The position numbers were made by a program, and so were the translations under genes. The notes under the pieces were generated by a model. That model had not been told where the DNA came from, searched no databases, and saw nothing but the letters and a program-made list of their open reading frames with translations. A DNA stretch of 64,000 bases from Devosia enhydra (GTDB lineage Bacteria; Pseudomonadota; Alphaproteobacteria; Rhizobiales; Devosiaceae), in contig NZ_FPKU01000001.1 of NCBI RefSeq assembly GCF_900119845.1, positions 1,273,528-1,337,527 on the forward strand, written 5' to 3'. Position 1 is the first letter of the stretch. The number at the start of each line of letters is the position of its first letter. Positions 43,592 to 55,780 of this stretch are shown here, piece after piece.

Positions 43592-44557
43592 TCAGGACGA
43601 TGGCGGCAGCGGTCTCCGCGCCAGACGGCTCGACCTGTGTTCGCGGAAGATCAGGAACAGCCCCGAGCCAACCACCACCATGCCCCCGAGGAGCATCTGC
43701 CAGGTCGGCACGTCGCCGAAAATCACATAGCCGATGGCGATGCTGATCAGCAGCGAGGAATAGTCGAACGGCGCTACCACCGACATGTCGGCATGGCGGA
43801 AGCTCTCAGTCAGCAGGATCTGCCCCACGCCGCCTGCCACCCCGGCAAGCACCAGCATCGCGGTCGTCGACCAGTCGAGCGCCACCCAGCCAAAGGGGAA
43901 GGTCGCAAGGCCAATCAGCGCCGAAATCGCCGAGAAGTAAAACACGATGGTCGCCGATCGCTCGGTGCGCACGAGGTTGCGCACCAGAAGCATGGCGCCG
44001 GCCCCAAAGCAGCACCCCAGCAGCGCCGCGCTGACGCCCAGAACGGGATTACCCGGCCCGATGAGCCCGCCATCGAACACGGTGAGGCGCGGCCAGATGA
44101 TGATCATCACGCCCACGAGCCCGACCAGCACGGCGGTCCAGCGATAGGCCCGCACCACTTCCTTGAAGATGATGGCGCTGAACACAACGATCAGAAACGG
44201 CGTGGCATAGCCGATCGCCACCGCCTCGGGCAGCGGCAGGTTGATGAGGGCCAGGATCCCGAAACTCAGCCCTCCCGTACCCACCACCCCGCGCCAGACA
44301 TGCCCGATCGGGTTGCTGGTCTTGAAGCCGACCGACAGCTCCCCGCGCAGCGCCAGGAAGATGATGATCGGCACGATGGCGAAAAACGCCCGGAAGAACA
44401 CCAGCTGTCCCAAAGGCACGCCTTCGGCGGCCTTGAGCAGCCCCTGCATGCTCACCAGCACCATCACCGAGGCCAGCTTGAACCCGATCCCCACCATCGC
44501 ATTGCGCTGGCCCGGCTGGCGGGCCGCTGGTGGGTTCTGCTCGGTTGGCTCGGGCAC
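43592..44557 (-). CDS. EamA/DMT-family transporter, copy 2
   Basis: 321 residues, same ten-helix EamA layout. The motif series is parallel to copy 1: GIGFKLASVMVLVSMQGLLK (copy 1 GIGLKVASI...), VPLGQLVFFRAFFAIVPIIIF (in parts), NPIGHVWRGVVGTGGLSFGI, PEAVAIGYATPF, SFRHADMSVVAPFDYSSLLISIAIGYVIFGDVPTWQ (in parts). Start: GTG at 44557, with an in-frame ATG at 44497 as alternative. Encoded 145 bp upstream of copy 1 in the same direction. Substrate unknown; metabolite export is the usual guess for this family. Confidence 0.92.
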   Translation of the reverse strand: MPEPTEQNPPAARQPGQRNAMVGIGFKLASVMVLVSMQGLLKAAEGVPLGQLVFFRAFFAIVPIIIFLALRGELSVGFKTSNPIGHVWRGVVGTGGLSFGILALINLPLPEAVAIGYATPFLIVVFSAIIFKEVVRAYRWTAVLVGLVGVMIIIWPRLTVFDGGLIGPGNPVLGVSAALLGCCFGAGAMLLVRNLVRTERSATIVFYFSAISALIGLATFPFGWVALDWSTTAMLVLAGVAGGVGQILLTESFRHADMSVVAPFDYSSLLISIAIGYVIFGDVPTWQMLLGGMVVVGSGLFLIFREHRSSRLARRPLPPSS

Positions 44558-44774
44558 GGGCTGACACCGGATCGACCGGAACGGGTCCGGCCGCGTTGAG
44601 GAGAGGGTCCTGGGGCAGCCCGAGCAATGACGCGCAAGGCCGGTCGGCGCAAGGGCCTATTGGCAGGCGCACGGAATAATCGGTGGGAACCAGCGCGGCC
44701 CCGCGCCACTTCTGTGTGGGCGCCGGGGGACGTGCTACACAACGGTCCAGCGCCTTGGGGAATGGACGCGAGAC

Positions 44775-46214
44775 ATGACCGACATCGTGCGTGCCATAGT
44801 GGGCAATATCCACATCGTGGCCATCTTCTTTGCCGCCAACTACGCGCTGGCGGCGCTCTGCGCCGTGCGCGAAATCCTGGCCTCCCGCACCTCGCAGGGC
44901 TCGATCGCCTGGCTTCTCTCGCTCCTGTTCTTCCCCTTTCCCGTGGCGCTCATCTATCTCGTCTTCGGCTGGAAGTTCTTCGACGGCTATCAGGAACGTC
45001 GCCTGCAGAGCCGCAACGCGCGGCCCCTGCGCGCCCAGGACCTCAAGGTCATCGACCGCGAGACCACCGATGACTGGCCAGTGCTCACCCGCGTGTCCGG
45101 CGTGCCGTTCAACTCGGGCAACGATACGCGCCTCCTCATCGACGGACAGGCAACCTTCGATTCGATCTTCGAGGGCATTTCGCAGGCCAAGCGCTACCTC
45201 TTCGTGCAGTTCTATATCGTGCGCGACGATGCCCTGGGGCGCGAACTTGCCGTGCGGCTGGCTGAGCGCGCCCGCGCCGGCGTCAGGGTCTACCTGCTCT
45301 ATGACGATGTCGGGTCGACGGATCTGCCGCGCCGTTACCGCGACGAGCTTCGCGCCGCAGGCGTGAAAGTTGCCGGCTTCAACCAGCGCCACAAATTCCT
45401 GCGCATTTACGGGCCGATGCGCATCAATTACCGCAACCACCGCAAGATCGTGGTGGTCGACGGCAAGGTCGCCTGGACCGGTGGCATCAATGTCGGAATC
45501 GAGTATCTGGGGCAGGACCCCAAATTCGGCCATTGGCGCGATACCCATCTGCGCATCGAAGGCCCGGCAGCGCTCGCCTGCGCCCTCATCTTCCGCGAGG
45601 ACTGGGAATGGGCCACCGGCGATGCCCTGCCCTTCGAGCCGCCCGCCGAAGTGGAAACCCCCGGCAACGTGCCGGCCCTCGTGATGGCTACCGGCCCGGC
45701 CGACCGCCTCGAATCCTGCGCCATCGCCTTCACCGATGTCATCGCCCAGGCCCGCAAGCGGCTGTGGATCGTCTCGCCCTATTTCGTGCCCGATACCGAT
45801 GTGCGCACAGCTTTGCTCGCTGCCGTGCTGCGCGGGGTGGATGTGCGCGTCATGCTGCCTGAAAAGCCCGACCACAAGATCGTCTGGCACGCCAGCAACG
45901 CCCATGCCGACCACATGGTCAAACGCGGCGTCGGCGTTTATCGCTACACCGCCGGCTTTCTCCACCAGAAGGTCCTATTGGTCGACGACAAGATCACCAG
46001 CGTCGGCAGCGTCAATTTCGACAACCGCTCGTTCGCGATCAATTTCGAGATCACCGTCTGGATGCCGCACGCATCGATGATCGAAGCGGTCGAGGCAATG
46101 CTGGTCGATGATTTCGCCCGCTGCCGCAAGGTGGGCAAAGCCGAAGCCGCCGACCGGTCCTATTTCGATCGGCTGATCAATTCGGCCGCCCGCCTCGTTT
46201 CCCCCATCCTCTGA
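44775..46214 (+). CDS. cls: Cardiolipin synthase (ClsA-like, phospholipase D family)
   Basis: 479 residues. Two N-terminal membrane helices (HIVAIFFAANYALAALCAV and GSIAWLLSLLFFPFPVALIY), then two phospholipase D domains each with an HKD motif: HRKIVVVDGKVAWTGGIN at about residue 221 and HQKVLLVDDKITSVGSVNFD at about 397. This is the ClsA layout. It makes cardiolipin from two phosphatidylglycerols or a related pair. The stop is 11 bp before the next gene, an EEP-family enzyme, so both are cotranscribed. Confidence 0.94.
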   Translation: MTDIVRAIVGNIHIVAIFFAANYALAALCAVREILASRTSQGSIAWLLSLLFFPFPVALIYLVFGWKFFDGYQERRLQSRNARPLRAQDLKVIDRETTDDWPVLTRVSGVPFNSGNDTRLLIDGQATFDSIFEGISQAKRYLFVQFYIVRDDALGRELAVRLAERARAGVRVYLLYDDVGSTDLPRRYRDELRAAGVKVAGFNQRHKFLRIYGPMRINYRNHRKIVVVDGKVAWTGGINVGIEYLGQDPKFGHWRDTHLRIEGPAALACALIFREDWEWATGDALPFEPPAEVETPGNVPALVMATGPADRLESCAIAFTDVIAQARKRLWIVSPYFVPDTDVRTALLAAVLRGVDVRVMLPEKPDHKIVWHASNAHADHMVKRGVGVYRYTAGFLHQKVLLVDDKITSVGSVNFDNRSFAINFEITVWMPHASMIEAVEAMLVDDFARCRKVGKAEAADRSYFDRLINSAARLVSPIL

Positions 46215-46225
46215 TCCCAGTGCCC

Positions 46226-46930
46226 ATGTTTTCAGTTGCCTCCTACAATATCCGCAAGAGCGTCGGCACCGACTGGCGCCGCCGCCCCGGCCGCATCCTC
46301 GAAGTGCTGGACGAGATCGACGCCGACATCGTCGCTCTCCAGGAGATCGACCGCCGGTTCGGCAGTCGCACGAGCTCGATCCCGCCCGAGGCGATCGAGC
46401 ACGAAAGCCCTTACACCGCCCTTCGGTTTGGCCCACGCCCGGCGAGCCTCGGCTGGCACGGCAACACCATCCTCGTGCGCAAGGGGCTCGAAATCCTCGA
46501 CACCCGCCGCATCGTGCTGCCCGCGCTCGAGCCGCGCGGCGCAGTTCTGGCCGATGTGCGCTTCGATGCCCAGCGGGTGCGGTTCATCGGCATGCATCTG
46601 GGCCTCGTCGGCTTCTGGCGCACGCGGCAGAGCCTTGCGGTGCTCGACTTCATCGAAAAGCTGGAGGAGCGCCTGCCGACCGTAATCATGGGCGATCTCA
46701 ACCAGTGGACCGCCGATGGCGGCAGCGTCGGCCGTTTCGCGCAGCACCACCACGTCATCGCACCGGGTCCGAGCTTCCATGCCAGCCGCCCGGTCGTCGC
46801 CCTCGATCGCATCATCACGAGCCGCGACATCGCCCTGATGCAGGCTGGCGTGCACCTGTCCGAACGCTCGCGCAAGGCATCCGATCACCTGCCCGTCTGG
46901 GCGCGCCTCAAGATCGATGCCGCGCACTGA
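46226..46930 (+). CDS. Endonuclease/exonuclease/phosphatase (EEP) family protein, YbhP-like
   Basis: About 234 residues from the ATG at 46226 (or 236 from a GTG at 46220). EEP fold: VASYNIRKSVGTDW, IVALQEIDRRFGSR (catalytic Glu), GWHGNTILVRKGLEIL, FIGMHLGLV, TVIMGDLNQW and the closing RKASDHLPVWARL (catalytic Asp-His). It hydrolyses phosphodiesters, likely a phospholipid-related or nucleic-acid substrate. Being the partner of a cardiolipin synthase, as ybhP is with clsB in E. coli, it may act on phospholipids. Confidence 0.88.
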   Translation: MFSVASYNIRKSVGTDWRRRPGRILEVLDEIDADIVALQEIDRRFGSRTSSIPPEAIEHESPYTALRFGPRPASLGWHGNTILVRKGLEILDTRRIVLPALEPRGAVLADVRFDAQRVRFIGMHLGLVGFWRTRQSLAVLDFIEKLEERLPTVIMGDLNQWTADGGSVGRFAQHHHVIAPGPSFHASRPVVALDRIITSRDIALMQAGVHLSERSRKASDHLPVWARLKIDAAH

Positions 46931-47002
46931 ACCTCTGGCGGCGCCATTGACAAGGGCCCGGCAAGGCGCAAAACCAGCGCTGAAAACGAGGACTTCGCGC
47001 CG

Positions 47003-47875
47003 ATGGCCGACCAGATCACCCTGCCCGCCCACCTGACCCGCGACCAGGCCTATGCTCTGGTCGATGCCGTGATGGCGCGCGAGGACCTCGCCATGACCGC
47101 CTCGGCCTATGAGGACGAGGCAACCGGCGAATGGATTTTCGAGGCCATGTCGGAGACCGAGCCCGATCTCGAGGCGTTCCGCGCGCTGGCGGTCGAGGTG
47201 CTCGATGGCGACGTGGACTTCACCGTCGAGCCCATCGACCCGGAGGTCAACTGGGTGGCGCGCTCGCTCGAGGGCCTGCATGCCGTACAGGCGGGATCGT
47301 TCTTCGTCCATGGCAGCCATGACGAGACGCCTGCCCCGGCCGGTTCGACAACCATCCGCATCGACGCGGCGCAGGCTTTCGGCACCGGCCATCACGAGAC
47401 CACCACCGGCTGTCTCGAAGCCATCGACCGGGCTCTGAAACTCCGCCGCTATCGCAATCTGGTGGATATCGGCACGGGCACCGGACTTCTCGCCATCGCG
47501 CTCGCCAAGCGCAGCCGCCAGCGCGTGCTCGCGACCGACATCGATCCGGTCGCAACCGATACCGCCAAGGACAACGCCAGGGAAAATGGCGTGGGCCGGC
47601 TGATTACCGCCATCACCGCCGACGGCCTGTCGCATCCCGCCATTTCCCGGGGAGCGCCCTACGATCTTCTGGTCGCCAACATTCTGGCCGGGCCGCTGGT
47701 CTCGATCGCCCCGGATGTCGCGCGCGTCACCGCCCGCGGTGCCACCATCATCCTTTCGGGAATCCTCGCCCATCAGGCAACCCGCGTCGCCTCGGCCTAT
47801 GCCGGCTCGGGCATGCATCTGCGCCGCAAGCTCCTGCGGCGCGGGTGGGCTACGCTTGTGCTCGAGCGCAGCTGA
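47003..47875 (+). CDS. prmA: Ribosomal protein L11 methyltransferase
   Basis: 290 residues. Trimethylates L11. N-terminal substrate-recognition domain, then DAAQAFGTGHHETTTGCLEAID, the SAM-binding DIGTGTGLLAIALAKRS motif (standard family order) and the NILAGPLVSIAPDVAR block. In E. coli PrmA the corresponding segments are FGTGxHxTT and DxGCGSGIL. The ATG at 47003 is 72 bp after the EEP gene, with GAGGA upstream. The adjacent downstream hairpin at 47898-47920 could terminate it. Confidence 0.92.
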   Translation: MADQITLPAHLTRDQAYALVDAVMAREDLAMTASAYEDEATGEWIFEAMSETEPDLEAFRALAVEVLDGDVDFTVEPIDPEVNWVARSLEGLHAVQAGSFFVHGSHDETPAPAGSTTIRIDAAQAFGTGHHETTTGCLEAIDRALKLRRYRNLVDIGTGTGLLAIALAKRSRQRVLATDIDPVATDTAKDNARENGVGRLITAITADGLSHPAISRGAPYDLLVANILAGPLVSIAPDVARVTARGATIILSGILAHQATRVASAYAGSGMHLRRKLLRRGWATLVLERS

Positions 47876-47897
47876 CGCCCCTTCCTGAAAAGCAAAA

Positions 47898-47920
47898 TCC
47901 CCGGCCTTGCGGACCGGGGA
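47898..47920 (-). terminator. Terminator between prmA and the DUF1127-type gene
   Basis: TCCCCGG and CCGGGGA, perfect 7-bp arms with a 9-base loop. On the minus strand it is followed by TTTTGCTTTTC, a fair T-rich tail, so it mainly ends the minus-strand mini-gene at 47952-48083 and can also act from prmA. Confidence 0.75.
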
Positions 47921-47951
47921 CCAAACTCTCGAAACCGAAACGACCGATCGA

Positions 47952-48083
47952 TCAGGGGCGCTTGGTGAAGCTGCCGATCAGCTGATGCTGGAAGCGCGCA
48001 TCCCGCTGACGAGCCACTTCGCGCGACCGCACTTCGATCACGGCGTTCAGGGACTTGCGGAAATCGTACTTGTTCTCGGGCAT
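47952..48083 (-). CDS. DUF1127-type mini-protein (43 aa), copy A
   Basis: ATG at 48083 to TGA at 47952. The product starts MPENKYDFRKSLNAVIEVRS and ends IGSFTKRP. It has the small, basic, Arg-rich helix of DUF1127 proteins (FRKSLNAVIEVRSREVARQR in parts) and resembles copy B (SFFRKALDAIIEGRERQAQ). An inverted repeat (48101-48121) lies in its leader, and a terminator follows. Small DUF1127 proteins in rhizobia bind RNA and influence phosphate and carbon metabolism. No ribosome site is obvious (GAGATACGAA). Too short for ordinary gene finding. Confidence 0.7.
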   Translation of the reverse strand: MPENKYDFRKSLNAVIEVRSREVARQRDARFQHQLIGSFTKRP

Positions 48084-48100
48084 TTCGTATCTCGTTACCT

Positions 48101-48121
48101 GTGCCGGTACACTACCGACAC
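48101..48121. promoter_or_regulatory. Inverted repeat in the leader of the copy-A mini-gene
   Basis: GTGCCGGT-acact-ACCGACAC, arms of 8 bp with one mismatch, 18-38 bp upstream of the start codon at 48083. It could be a hairpin in the mRNA leader or a repressor site. Confidence 0.4.
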
Positions 48122-48227
48122 TGTTGATTTAGTCTGCCACCCACCGAGTCTGAAGCGCTGAATCCGCAGACCAGCCATTCGCGGCGGGAGGGGCGGGTTA
48201 ACGAACCCTTTCGACCCCTTGGCCGTA

Positions 48228-48356
48228 TCAGCGCGACGGCTTGTCGAGATCGCGACGGGCAAAGTTGTAGCGGTCGATATGGTACTGGGCCTGGCGCTCA
48301 CGGCCTTCGATAATGGCGTCGAGGGCCTTGCGGAAGAAGCTCTTGGTCTCGGTCAT
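48228..48356 (-). CDS. DUF1127 domain mini-protein (42 aa), copy B
   Basis: Starts MTETKSFFRKALDAIIEGRE, then RQAQYHIDRYNFARRDLDKP, ends SR: the classic DUF1127 helix with conserved Arg/Tyr/Leu pattern. GGAG 7 bases before the ATG at 48356. In Agrobacterium and relatives, DUF1127 mini-proteins affect RNA turnover and phosphate uptake. Copy A lies 144 bp downstream on the same strand. Upstream, the region holds a TATAGAT-like promoter element that suits its transcription away from the aminopeptidase gene. Confidence 0.88.
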   Translation of the reverse strand: MTETKSFFRKALDAIIEGRERQAQYHIDRYNFARRDLDKPSR

Positions 48357-48482
48357 CGCGGTCTCCATCGCATTTGGTGCATTTGCGTTTCGATGCTCTA
48401 TAGATAGGCACATGCATCGTTTTGGTTAGGGCCCGCGGCACAGCGCAGCCATGCCGTGGACGCAGGACAGTGAAGGACTGCC

Positions 48483-50309
48483 ATGTTGCTCGACGATATT
48501 CCCCCGGCGCAATTCCAGACCTTCGAGGTCAAGTCCGATCCGGAAAAAGTGGCTCCGCGCCTGACCTTGCTGCGCAAGACGATGGAAAACTCCGGCGTTG
48601 ATGCCTTTCTCGTACCGCGCGCCGATGCGCATCGCGGTGAGTCCGTGCCGCCGGGGGATGCGCGGCTTGCATACCTGACCGGCTTTACGGGCTCGGCTGG
48701 GCTGGCGGTTGTCGGGCGCAGCAAGGCGGCTCTCTTCGTCGACAGCCGTTACACGCTCCAGGCGCCCGCGCAGACCGATACGCGCAAGTTCGATGTGGTG
48801 GAGATCAATCAGGCCGCCATGCCGGCAGGCATTGCCAGCTATGTCAGGAAGGGTGGCGTCGTCGGCTATGATCCGTGGCTGCATACCCCCGGCGAGATCC
48901 GCGATCTTGAGGGCAAGCTCGCCGGCCACGCGACGCTGCGCCCGCTCGACAACCTTGTCGATGCCATATGGCCCGATCGCCCAGCAGCGCCCGTCACGCC
49001 GGTCGAAACTCTGGGCGACAATCGCGCCGGCAAGTCGAGCGCGCAAAAGATCGCCGAGCTTCAGGCGACGCTTGCCGCCGACAAGGCCGACGCCACGGTG
49101 CTCACCCTGCCCGATTCCATCTGCTGGCTGCTCAATATCAGGGCGCGTGACGTGCCCAACACGCCCTTCCTCCTGGGCTTCTGCATCGTGCCCCGGCGTG
49201 GCCGTCCCACCCTTTACCTCGCGCCGGAAAAGATCACCGCCGAGCTGCGCGCGGCTCTAGGCGACCGCGTGGCGCTCGCGCCCACCGGCAAGCTCCTGCC
49301 CGCCATCACCCGCCTCGCTGCCGGCGGCCGCCGCATCGCGATCGATCCGGCCAGTTGCCCCGTCGCCATCGTCGAGGCGGCCAAGGCAGGCAATGCCGAA
49401 GCCGTGCTCGAAAAGCCCGATCCCGTCCGCCTGCCCAAGGCGCGCAAGAACGATGCGGAAATCGGCGGCATGAAGGAGGCGCACCGGATCGACGGCGTCG
49501 CCATGGCCCGCTTCCTCGCCTGGTTCGACGAAGCGGCCCCGAAGGGCGGTCTCGACGAGATCACGGTTGTCAGCGCCCTCGAGGCCTTCCGCCGGGCAGA
49601 TGCGAGCGCTGTCGACAACAGCTTCGATACCATCGCCGGCGCGGGCGCCAATGGCGCGATCGTGCATTACCGGGTCGACAGAAAATCGAACCGCATGCTG
49701 GTCCCCGGCGAACTGATGCTGGTCGATTCGGGCGGGCAGTATCTCTCGGGCACCACCGACATAACCCGCACCATCTCATCCGGCCCGGCCGGGTCAGAGG
49801 AAAAGGACCGGTTCACACGCGTCCTCAAGGGCATGATCGCGATCTCGACCGCTCGCTTCCCCAAGGGCACATCGGGCGCGCAGATCGACATCCTGGCGCG
49901 CCAGTTCCTCTGGCAGGCCGGCGTGACCTACAATCACGGCACCGGCCATGGCGTCGGCGCATTCCTCTCGGTTCATGAGGGGCCGATCGGCATTTCGAGC
50001 CGGTTCTCTACCCCGCTTGAGCCCGGCATGATCCTCTCCAATGAGCCCGGCTACTACAAATCCGGCGCCTATGGCATCCGCATCGAGAACCTCGTGCTCG
50101 TAATACCGAGCGACGTCGGCGATGGCTGGCTCGAATTCGAGACGCTGACCCTCGCGCCGATCGATCGGCGCCTCATCGATCTGGCGCTGCTGCTGCCCCA
50201 TGAGCGCGAGTGGCTCGATGCCTATCACCGCCGGGTCCTCAACGAAATCGGCCCGCTCGTCGAGCCTCGCGTGCGGGCCTGGCTCGAAAAGGCGACCGCT
50301 CCCCTCTGA
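48483..50309 (+). CDS. pepP: Aminopeptidase P family protein (M24B, Xaa-Pro aminopeptidase)
   Basis: 608 residues, the large alphaproteobacterial form with two N-terminal creatinase-like domains and a C-terminal pita-bread metallopeptidase domain. LMLVDSGGQYLSGTTDITRTI carries the first two metal Asp; YNHGTGHGVGAFLSVHEGP has the catalytic His; SNEPGYY and the RIENLVLV region hold the metal Glu. It removes N-terminal residues before proline. AAGGA precedes the ATG. Divergent from the DUF1127 genes. Confidence 0.93.
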   Translation: MLLDDIPPAQFQTFEVKSDPEKVAPRLTLLRKTMENSGVDAFLVPRADAHRGESVPPGDARLAYLTGFTGSAGLAVVGRSKAALFVDSRYTLQAPAQTDTRKFDVVEINQAAMPAGIASYVRKGGVVGYDPWLHTPGEIRDLEGKLAGHATLRPLDNLVDAIWPDRPAAPVTPVETLGDNRAGKSSAQKIAELQATLAADKADATVLTLPDSICWLLNIRARDVPNTPFLLGFCIVPRRGRPTLYLAPEKITAELRAALGDRVALAPTGKLLPAITRLAAGGRRIAIDPASCPVAIVEAAKAGNAEAVLEKPDPVRLPKARKNDAEIGGMKEAHRIDGVAMARFLAWFDEAAPKGGLDEITVVSALEAFRRADASAVDNSFDTIAGAGANGAIVHYRVDRKSNRMLVPGELMLVDSGGQYLSGTTDITRTISSGPAGSEEKDRFTRVLKGMIAISTARFPKGTSGAQIDILARQFLWQAGVTYNHGTGHGVGAFLSVHEGPIGISSRFSTPLEPGMILSNEPGYYKSGAYGIRIENLVLVIPSDVGDGWLEFETLTLAPIDRRLIDLALLLPHEREWLDAYHRRVLNEIGPLVEPRVRAWLEKATAPL

Positions 50310-50317
50310 GGGAGCGG
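50296..50317. terminator. Hairpin spanning the pepP stop codon
   Basis: CCGCTCCC-ctctga-GGGAGCGG, perfect 8-bp arms, with the TGA of pepP in the loop, between convergent genes. On the minus strand TCGCCTTTTC follows, a weak T-run. Confidence 0.5.
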
Positions 50318-50323
50318 CACCCA

Positions 50324-50794
50324 TCAATTGCCGAAGGGGTCGACGGTCAAAAGCCAGCTGTAGAGCCAGTTTTCCCCTTCGCCCATCGAGGCGATGTCAT
50401 CGACCTTCCAGCCATCGCTCTCGCGGACCATGGCAATGCTCATCAGGCTGGGCGCGCCGAAATTGCGAAAGCTGACAGTGGCGATGGCACGGTCGCCGAG
50501 CACGGCGGGTTCGGCAATCAGCAGATCGAAGGGAAAGAAGGCATCGCCCTGCACGAAGGGATCGAAATTGGCCAGGTCGTCGGAGTGGTCCGCCGAGGCC
50601 GCCACGGTGCTTGTCTGGTTCTGGCGAATGTCTTCGAGGCGGGCCGAGAGGAACCGGCCTATGTCGCCGCGCTCGGCCTGCCCCTGATAGGGCTGGTAAA
50701 TGGCTTCGAGCAGCGCCTTGGGCGTATCGAAGGCGAGCGCCGGACCAGCCAGCGTACTGAGGAGGATTGCAAAGGCCAGGCGGGCGTGGCGCAT
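50324..50794 (-). CDS. Exported hypothetical protein (156 aa)
   Basis: Signal peptide (MRHARLAFAILLSTLAGPALA, cleavage before FDTP). The mature part is a cystatin/NTF2-like alpha+beta candidate: DTPKALLEAIYQPYQGQ (helix), LADLANFDPFVQGDAFFPFDLLI-type strands and a C-terminal SDGWKVDDIASMGEGENWLYSWLL. The KVDDI motif is reminiscent of DUF3828 or NTF2-like exported proteins, though I cannot be sure. AAGGGGC precedes the ATG. It stands alone between pepP and ligA. Confidence 0.72.
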   Translation of the reverse strand: MRHARLAFAILLSTLAGPALAFDTPKALLEAIYQPYQGQAERGDIGRFLSARLEDIRQNQTSTVAASADHSDDLANFDPFVQGDAFFPFDLLIAEPAVLGDRAIATVSFRNFGAPSLMSIAMVRESDGWKVDDIASMGEGENWLYSWLLTVDPFGN

Positions 50795-50888
50795 GTCTTG
50801 CCCCTTGAAAGATCCGCTAGTGCTTCAACCCCTCAGCGCCTAGCAGTGCGTTGAGGCGCAAAAATGGTGGCAATGGGCCGGTCCGGCG

Positions 50889-54769
<3,881 letters not shown>

Positions 54770-54858
54770 CTCGAGCCCCTGCCCGTCACCGCGTCAATTA
54801 TCGCGGAGGCGAACAAACAAGCAACATCTATCTGGCGCGGGTGAAGCCGAAATGCGGC

Positions 54859-55728
54859 TCACCCTCTCCGAACGGCGCTGGCCAGCGGGCTGCCGGAGTT
54901 GAGGTTGGGCGACAGGCCCTGCTTTTCGAGCAGGGCAAAGGCCTGCTTGTACCAGCTGCTCGAGGGATAGTTGTGCCCCAGCACCGCGGCAGCCGTCTGC
55001 GCCTCACCGACGAGGCCCAGCAGAAGATTGGCCTCGGTCAGCCGGTAGAGGGCTTCCTCGATATGGGTCGATGTCTGGTACTGCTCGACCACGACGCGGA
55101 AGCGGTTGATGGCGGCGGTGTACTGGCCGTTGCCGAGATAATAGCGCCCCACCGACATTTCCTTGCCGGCCATCTGGTCGGTGGCGACCAGCATCTTGTC
55201 CTTGGCGTCCTTGGCGTATTCGCTCTTGGGATAGTTCGAGACCACCAGCTGGAACGTCTCGATGGCGTTGCGCGACAATTGCTGGTCGCGCGTGATGTCC
55301 TTGATCTGCCCGTAATAGGACGATCCCTTGAGCCACAGGATATAGGGCGTCTCGGGCGACGCCGGATAAAGCGCCATGTAGCGGTCCGCAGCCAGCACCG
55401 CCTCTTCATATTTGCCGATGCGGAAATTGGCATAGACCGTCATCAGTTGCGCCTTCTCCTTGAACTCGGAGTAAGGATGCTGACGCTCGAGCTTCTGCAG
55501 GGTGGTGATGGCGCCGTTGAAGCGCTGGCCATCCATGTCCGCAAGCGCGCTCTGATAGAGCGTCTCGGGCGGCACGATGGCTTCTTCCTTGATCTTGGTC
55601 GGGCCGAACAGGTTGCAGGCCGAGAGGGCGGCAGCAAGACCGATGATGGCGAGGATACGCCCGGCCCGGCCGGTATGCTGCGCTATTGCCTTGAGAATCA
55701 CGAACTGCCCCGTACTGTTGCGCGCCAC
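54859..55728 (-). CDS. bamD: Outer membrane protein assembly lipoprotein BamD
   Basis: About 280 residues. Essential lipoprotein of the BAM complex. The signal has a lipobox: ILAIIGLAAALSACNLFGP, with Cys38 (counting from 55728). Five TPR-like helical repeats follow (ETLYQSALADMDGQRFNGAITTLQKLERQHPYSEF in parts, YEEAVLAADRYMALYPAS, ETFQLVVSNYPKSEYAKDA). Start: GTG at 55728, or GTG at 55701, which has GGGGCA upstream and gives a shorter, more typical lipoprotein signal; I favour neither strongly. It lies between lpxC and recN, as in many alphaproteobacteria. Confidence 0.96.
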   Translation of the reverse strand: MARNSTGQFVILKAIAQHTGRAGRILAIIGLAAALSACNLFGPTKIKEEAIVPPETLYQSALADMDGQRFNGAITTLQKLERQHPYSEFKEKAQLMTVYANFRIGKYEEAVLAADRYMALYPASPETPYILWLKGSSYYGQIKDITRDQQLSRNAIETFQLVVSNYPKSEYAKDAKDKMLVATDQMAGKEMSVGRYYLGNGQYTAAINRFRVVVEQYQTSTHIEEALYRLTEANLLLGLVGEAQTAAAVLGHNYPSSSWYKQAFALLEKQGLSPNLNSGSPLASAVRRG

Positions 55729-55780
55729 GAGAGACGTGCCGACTACCCACGAAAAGGATCAAAACTGTGGCGCGGCGGCG

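Noticed and set aside
44049-45965. 638-codon minus-strand frame spanning cls and the EamA copy
   Set aside because: It crosses the unrelated, well-defined cls gene; not protein-like.
46232-47818. 528-codon minus-strand frame across EEP and prmA
   Set aside because: Shadow frame; both plus-strand genes have clear domain motifs.
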